A stretch of DNA of 8,871 bases from an uncultured bacterium (GTDB lineage: Bacteria; Patescibacteriota; Saccharimonadia; Saccharimonadales; Saccharimonadaceae), in assembly GCA_938036745.1 (NCBI GenBank), contig CALHWG010000006.1:1-8871 (forward strand), written 5' to 3'. Position numbers and translations under genes: made by a program. A model generated the notes under the pieces. That model was not told the DNA's origin. It was given only the letters and a program-made list of their open reading frames with translations, and searched no databases. Positions 5,987 to 8,871 of the stretch are shown piece by piece. Each line of letters begins with the position of its first letter. Position 1 is the first letter of the stretch.

Positions 5987-6001
5987 AAAAAAAAAAAAAA
6001 A
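5987..6001. repeat. Run of 15 A (15 T on the coding strand)
   Basis: An uninterrupted A15 spans the -35 and upstream-element position of the ABC exporter promoter. Tracts of this length slip readily during replication and in sequencing, so the exact length may vary between cells or be a base-calling error. Confidence 0.8.
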
Positions 6002-6027
6002 CAGTTTTAAATATTTTTATCTAAAAC

Positions 6028-6054
6028 TAAAACAGCTCGTTTTGAGCTGTTTTA
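6028..6054 (-). terminator. Intrinsic terminator of the rplF-rplO operon
   Basis: An 11-bp perfect stem (AAACAGCTC core on each side, centred at 6041) with a 5-nt loop is followed in transcript sense by UUUUAGUUUUAG. It lies 16 bases after the rplO stop and ends the ribosomal operon where secY would usually follow. Confidence 0.85.
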
Positions 6055-6070
6055 AATACTTCAAGAAGAA

Positions 6071-6535
6071 TTATTTTTCTTCTTTTGCAGATTTCTTCAA
6101 AGGTGTTGCAACTTTTTCGAATTTTCCGCCAGCTTTTTCGATAGCCTCAATGGCAGATTTCGAAGCAGCTTGAACTTTTAAAATAACTTTTTCGTTCAAT
6201 TCACCTCGTGAGATAACCTTAACTTTATGGAAAGGTGTTGAAATGTAACCTTCTTCAAAAAGTCGGAAGTTGTCAACTTCACCAGCCAAATCGTTCAAGT
6301 GGTCAAGATATACAACTTGAGCTGGTTTTCGTAAAGATTTGAATCCGCGAGCTTTTGGAGTTGCCTGAACAAGTGGATTTTGACCACCTTGGAAAGTTGC
6401 ACGAAGTTTCTTTCCTGTTCGAGCTCCCTGACCTTTAGTACCACGACCAGCAGTCTTACCACGACCAGCTGAGATACCGCGACCAACACGAATTTTATCT
6501 TTATTTGCAGAAACTTGGAGTTCATTGTATTTCAT
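6071..6535 (-). CDS. rplO: 50S ribosomal protein L15 (uL15)
   Basis: Complete uL15 of 154 residues, a late-assembly protein of the large subunit that contacts 23S rRNA near the central protuberance. The N-terminal basic arm is diagnostic: VGRGISAGRGKTAGRG (17-32), then KGQGARTGKK and FQGGQNPLVQATPKARGF. The C-terminal globular domain carries VISRGELNEKVILKVQAAS and SAIEAIEKAGGKFEKV. The ATG overlaps the rpsE stop as TAATG, so translation is coupled. No rpmD (uL30) lies between rpsE and rplO, and no secY, adk or infA follows; an intrinsic terminator comes 16 bases later. Length and motifs are normal. Confidence 0.97.
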   Translation of the reverse strand: MKYNELQVSANKDKIRVGRGISAGRGKTAGRGTKGQGARTGKKLRATFQGGQNPLVQATPKARGFKSLRKPAQVVYLDHLNDLAGEVDNFRLFEEGYISTPFHKVKVISRGELNEKVILKVQAASKSAIEAIEKAGGKFEKVATPLKKSAKEEK

Positions 6536-7119
6536 TACTTAGTCTCCTTTTTAGCTTTTGGTGCATTTAGCCATTGTTCTTTAGGAACAAGGCTCTTCAA
6601 AGCATCTATAGTTGCGTAAGCAATATTAACTTTATTTGTTGAGCCAAGTGATTTCGAAAGCATGTTTCGAATTCCTGTTACACCAATAATTTGTCGAACA
6701 ACACCACCGGCTATAATACCAGTACCAGGAGCTGCAGGCTTCAAAAGAACGTGAGCGCCAGTTACTTTTTTCTCAGCTTCATGTGGAATTGTGTCGCCCT
6801 CAAGAGCGATTTCAATCATGTTTTTCTTTGCAACATTTGTTGCCTTAGCGATAGCTGCAGTCACATCTTGACCTTTAGCTACACCAACACCAACTTTGTT
6901 TTTGCGGTCACCCACAACAACAAGAGCTTTAAAGCGGAAGCGTCGTCCACCTTTAACAACACGAGAAACACGATCAATGTTAATTACTAATTCTTCGAAT
7001 TGTTTTTCTTCGCGTTCTTGGCGTCGATTATTATTTCGGCGGTCATTTTTTCGACCATTTCGACCGTTATTTCGGTCGTTATTTCGGCGTGGAGCCTGAG
7101 TTTTTTGAGCTTCAGCCAT
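6535..7119 (-). CDS. rpsE: 30S ribosomal protein S5 (uS5)
   Basis: Complete uS5 of 194 residues. uS5 lies near the decoding centre at the mRNA entry side and affects accuracy and helicase activity of the small subunit. The double-stranded-RNA-binding-like domain starts at about residue 41 and contains RVVKGGRRFRFKALVVVGD and VGVGVAK. The C-terminal domain has AAPGTGIIAGGVVRQI and KSLGSTNKVNIAYAT. All are family signatures. Ahead of it is a low-complexity tail (residues 9-39) of repeated Arg-Asn units such as RNNDRNNGRNGRKNDRRNNN, which makes the protein nearly 30 residues longer than E. coli S5. The ATG lies 2 nt after the rplR stop, with GGAG 8 nt upstream. The tail uses mostly CGA for arginine. 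Confidence 0.97.
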   Translation of the reverse strand: MAEAQKTQAPRRNNDRNNGRNGRKNDRRNNNRRQEREEKQFEELVINIDRVSRVVKGGRRFRFKALVVVGDRKNKVGVGVAKGQDVTAAIAKATNVAKKNMIEIALEGDTIPHEAEKKVTGAHVLLKPAAPGTGIIAGGVVRQIIGVTGIRNMLSKSLGSTNKVNIAYATIDALKSLVPKEQWLNAPKAKKETK

Positions 7120-7121
7120 AT

Positions 7122-7478
7122 TTAGAACTCCAATCCTTCCTTACGAGCAGCATCCGCCAATGCGTGCAAACGACCTGCATATTGGCGACCATTTCGGTCA
7201 AATACTACTGTATTAATTTTAGCTTTTTTAGCTTTTTTAGCGATTTCTGCACCAATTTTAGCAGCAAGTTCAGTTTTTGTTCCTTTAGCTTTTGAACCAA
7301 CAGTTGTTGCTGAAACAAGAGTTTTTTGCGCAACATCGTCGATAATTTGAGCTGAAACATGCAAATTGCTAATAGCTACAGTTAATCGTGGGCGTTCAGC
7401 AGTTCCAGAAATTTTTGCTCGAACACGACCTTTTCGCAAAGCTAAGTTTTGTTTCTTAAGTGCTAATGCTTTAGACAT
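7122..7478 (-). CDS. rplR: 50S ribosomal protein L18 (uL18)
   Basis: Complete uL18 of 118 residues, the usual bacterial length. uL18 binds 5S rRNA and, with uL5, attaches it to the central protuberance. It opens with a basic arm (ALALKKQNLALRKGRVRAKI), continues with GTAERPRLTVAISNLHVSAQIIDD and ends with VVFDRNGRQYAGRLHALADAARKEGLEF, the canonical C terminus. The ATG overlaps the rplF stop (TAATG), with AGGCAGG upstream, so it is coupled to rplF. Nothing is unusual about it. Confidence 0.97.
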   Translation of the reverse strand: MSKALALKKQNLALRKGRVRAKISGTAERPRLTVAISNLHVSAQIIDDVAQKTLVSATTVGSKAKGTKTELAAKIGAEIAKKAKKAKINTVVFDRNGRQYAGRLHALADAARKEGLEF

Positions 7479-8014
7479 TATTTACCTGCCTTTCCTGCTT
7501 TTCGCAAGATAACTTCATCAACATATTTGATACCTTTGCCTTTATATGGTTCAGGTTTCTTCAATGCGCGGATTTCTGCCGCAGCTTGACCAACAGCTTG
7601 CTTATCGATTCCTGCAACTGTAATAACCATTTTATCGTTAGAAAGAGTGATCCCTTCTTTTGCTTTATAAATTACAGGGTGCGAGAATCCAAGTTGCATT
7701 TCAAGCTCTTGTGGATTATTAGTTTGTACACGGAAACCAACTCCGTTAACTTCTAATTTCTTTTCGAAGCCTTTTGTGACGCCAACTACAGCGTTATTCA
7801 AAAGAGCTCGTTGCAAGCCGTGTTGTGCTCGCGCTACTCGTTCGTCATTTTTTCGAACAACCTTCAAAGTTGTGCCGTCAAGTTCGACAGTTACATCTGA
7901 CAAATGAGGCACAGTTAGTTCGCCTTTAGCGCCTTTAACTGAAATCTCGTTCTCGTCAATCGTGATTGTCACACCAGCCGGAACCTCAATAGGTAGTTTT
8001 CCGATTCGACTCAT
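7478..8014 (-). CDS. rplF: 50S ribosomal protein L6 (uL6)
   Basis: Complete uL6 of 178 residues, which sits at the factor-binding stalk base of the large subunit and contacts helix 97 and the sarcin-ricin region. It starts MSRIGKLPIEVPAGV and carries VKGAKGELTV, GVTKGFEKKLEVNGVGFR, LGFSHPV, the signature PEPYKGKGIKYVDE and a basic end. A longer frame begins with TTG at 8095, but those 27 residues are not uL6-like, and the ATG at 8012-8014 has AAAGGA 8 nt upstream, so I use it. Canonically this gene follows rpsH (S8). Here it is the first gene of its operon behind its own promoter and leader. Confidence 0.97.
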   Translation of the reverse strand: MSRIGKLPIEVPAGVTITIDENEISVKGAKGELTVPHLSDVTVELDGTTLKVVRKNDERVARAQHGLQRALLNNAVVGVTKGFEKKLEVNGVGFRVQTNNPQELEMQLGFSHPVIYKAKEGITLSNDKMVITVAGIDKQAVGQAAAEIRALKKPEPYKGKGIKYVDEVILRKAGKAGK

Positions 8015-8119
8015 TGAACTTTTCCTTTCATTTAAAGAGTGTTTGTTTGCTTCGTGCTGGTCATTTCTTTTGAAATGAGGCGCAAAATCTCCCAAATTTC
8101 ACTCGCATTTAATATTAAC
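8015..8119 (-). promoter_or_regulatory. Foldable 5' leader of the rplF operon
   Basis: The predicted leader contains three nested helices. GAGUG (8104-8100) pairs with CACUC (8041-8037). UUUGC (8086-8082) pairs with GCAAA (8050-8046). The apical hairpin is UCAUUUC-AAAA-GAAAUGA (8078-8061). The AAAGGA ribosome site (8028-8023) lies just below the base. Such an architecture is common in autoregulatory ribosomal protein leaders, but it was folded by hand and I match it to no known motif. A 15-codon frame (8108-8061) starting ATGCGAGTG overlaps it and lacks a ribosome site. Confidence 0.45.
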
Positions 8120-8125
8120 CTTGTA

Positions 8126-8154
8126 ATTTTATCATAATTATTCTTATTTTTCAA
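8126..8154 (-). promoter_or_regulatory. Sigma70-type promoter of the rplF operon
   Basis: On the minus strand TTGAAA (8154-8149), a 17-nt spacer and TAAAAT (8131-8126) preceded by TGA give an extended -10 promoter with ideal spacing. Transcription should start at the G near 8119, about 105 nt before rplF. Confidence 0.8.
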
Positions 8155-8237
8155 GCTTTTTTAGCTTTTTTGTTTAAAATATATTTCAAAATATTTTTTC
8201 ATAAAATTTTATATTGGTTTAAATAATAAAATAATAG
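8155..8237. other. AT-rich spacer between phosphodiesterase gene and rplF promoter
   Basis: This stretch is almost entirely A and T. It contains a direct repeat of AGCTTTTTT (8154-8171) and short A/T palindromes such as ATAAAATTTTAT. I see no convincing terminator for the upstream gene. The A/T runs just upstream of the -35 could act as an UP element for the ribosomal promoter. Confidence 0.4.
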
Positions 8238-8871
8238 TTATACTTTAAGCTTTAAGATTCGTATAAAAGTTTTAAAAATTGATTCTTTCGAACGGTCTTC
8301 TTTCTCAATTTCGTTAATCATTTCAAGTTCATCAGAAATTATTCCATCAATTGGCTCCTGTAGATATTTTGAAATTTCACTTATGGTATTTAATGTCCAA
8401 ACAAAAATTTTTCGGTGTTTTTTATGAGCTTTTAAAGCCAAATATCGCCGATACGAGAAATCTTCAATTACATAAAAATCAATTCCAGAATCATCAAAAT
8501 CCCCAAATTGCAAAGGAATCACAAAACCAGTTTCAATTTCTGGTGCGATTTTTTCAATTTTTCGCATTAAATTCAAATCAAGCGACATCGTTTTAAATTT
8601 TCGCTCCACGCCAAGTTTTCGAAATTTATTCACGAACATTTCAGCAAAATTTTCTGGTTCATCACCACTAGGTTTTAATTCAACCAAAAGCTTAATTTTT
8701 ATTTTTTCTGCTTGTTTTACATATTCCTCAAAAGTTGGAATTTTACTTTCAAAACCATTTTCAGAAATAGTTAATTTTCTAATTTCATTTAAATCTAAAT
8801 CTCGAACGCGCGCGTCTCGACCTGTTAATCGACGCAAATCTCTATATAAACATAAACAATTGCGCGATATG
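8238..8871 (-). CDS. Glycerophosphodiester phosphodiesterase domain, 5'-partial, possibly frameshifted
   Basis: This is the C-terminal two thirds of a GDPD-family enzyme, which splits glycerophosphodiesters into glycerol-3-phosphate and an alcohol. From 8837 the frame reads RRLTGRDARVRDLDLNEIRKL, then IPTFEEYVKQA, LLVELKPSG (the conserved E-x-K metal and substrate site), MSLDLNLMRKI, GFVIPLQFG, FYVIEDFSY, IFVWTLN and DGIISDE. This order matches the membrane-linked GDPD subgroup of Gram-positive bacteria. The frame stays open to the window edge, but upstream of the TTG at 8837 it reads CLCLYRD where the family needs a catalytic His-Asp (HDxxLRRLTG). The next frame, RAIVYVY, fits better there, suggesting a one-base loss near 8844-8846. 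The start is not visible; a TTG start at 8837 would remove the catalytic N terminus. It may be a pseudogene. Confidence 0.75.
   Translation of the reverse strand, partial: ISRNCLCLYRDLRRLTGRDARVRDLDLNEIRKLTISENGFESKIPTFEEYVKQAEKIKIKLLVELKPSGDEPENFAEMFVNKFRKLGVERKFKTMSLDLNLMRKIEKIAPEIETGFVIPLQFGDFDDSGIDFYVIEDFSYRRYLALKAHKKHRKIFVWTLNTISEISKYLQEPIDGIISDELEMINEIEKEDRSKESIFKTFIRILKLKV

Noticed and set aside
8015..8095. N-terminal extension of 27 residues on L6 starting at TTG 8095
   Set aside because: No family similarity. The ATG at 8014 has AAAGGA and the expected MSRIGKLP start, and the extension region folds as a leader.
8061..8108. A 15-codon frame in the rplF leader (leader peptide candidate)
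   Set aside because: No Shine-Dalgarno, and it ends inside the apical hairpin. A short frame like this is expected by chance.

Overview
The window is a compact, AT-rich bacterial chromosome segment in which every credible gene lies on the minus strand, so transcription runs from high to low coordinates. It most resembles a Candidate Phyla Radiation genome, with Saccharibacteria (TM7) as my best guess. The main reason is that rpsE (uS5) is followed directly by rplO (uL15) with no rpmD (uL30), and loss of uL30 is a known CPR trait. Very tight gene packing and an extreme excess of the hexamer TTCGAA (about 34 copies by eye) fit an unusual lineage. Genes read through with the standard code, and no in-frame UGA is used as a sense codon. 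The Saccharibacteria assignment is inference.

In transcription order: (1) 8871-8238, the 3' part of a glycerophosphodiester phosphodiesterase-like gene, apparently damaged near the window edge. (2) 8154-6028, an rplF-rplR-rpsE-rplO operon with its own strong promoter, a foldable leader of about 105 nt and a clear intrinsic terminator. (3) 5998-3761, an ABC-2 type exporter (ATPase then permease, overlapping) with a T-tract at the promoter and a terminator. (4) 3763-3331, a self-contained cassette with a consensus promoter, a hairpin at the mRNA 5' end, a strong Shine-Dalgarno site, a 107-residue protein I do not recognise, and its own terminator. (5) 3290-1560, an OmpR-family response regulator and a membrane histidine kinase. 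(6) 1542-1, the start of the S10-type operon: promoter, structured leader of about 140 nt, rplC, rplD and the 5' end of rplW.

The ribosomal operons make 50S and 30S proteins and are translationally coupled by TAATG overlaps. The order is unusual. The distal part of the canonical spc operon (L6-L18-S5-L15) sits upstream of the head of the S10 operon (L3-L4-L23), separated from it by accessory genes. S10 is absent before L3, S8 before L6 and SecY after L15. The two-component system and the exporter have separate promoters and terminators, so a functional link between them is only positional.

The most interesting items are the codon-atypical 107-residue cassette, the structured leaders in front of both ribosomal operons, the promoter style (all five promoters have an extended -10; two appear to make leaderless mRNAs), and the TTCGAA excess. 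I found no mobile element, CRISPR array, tRNA or rRNA. No gene-free stretch exceeds 300 bases.
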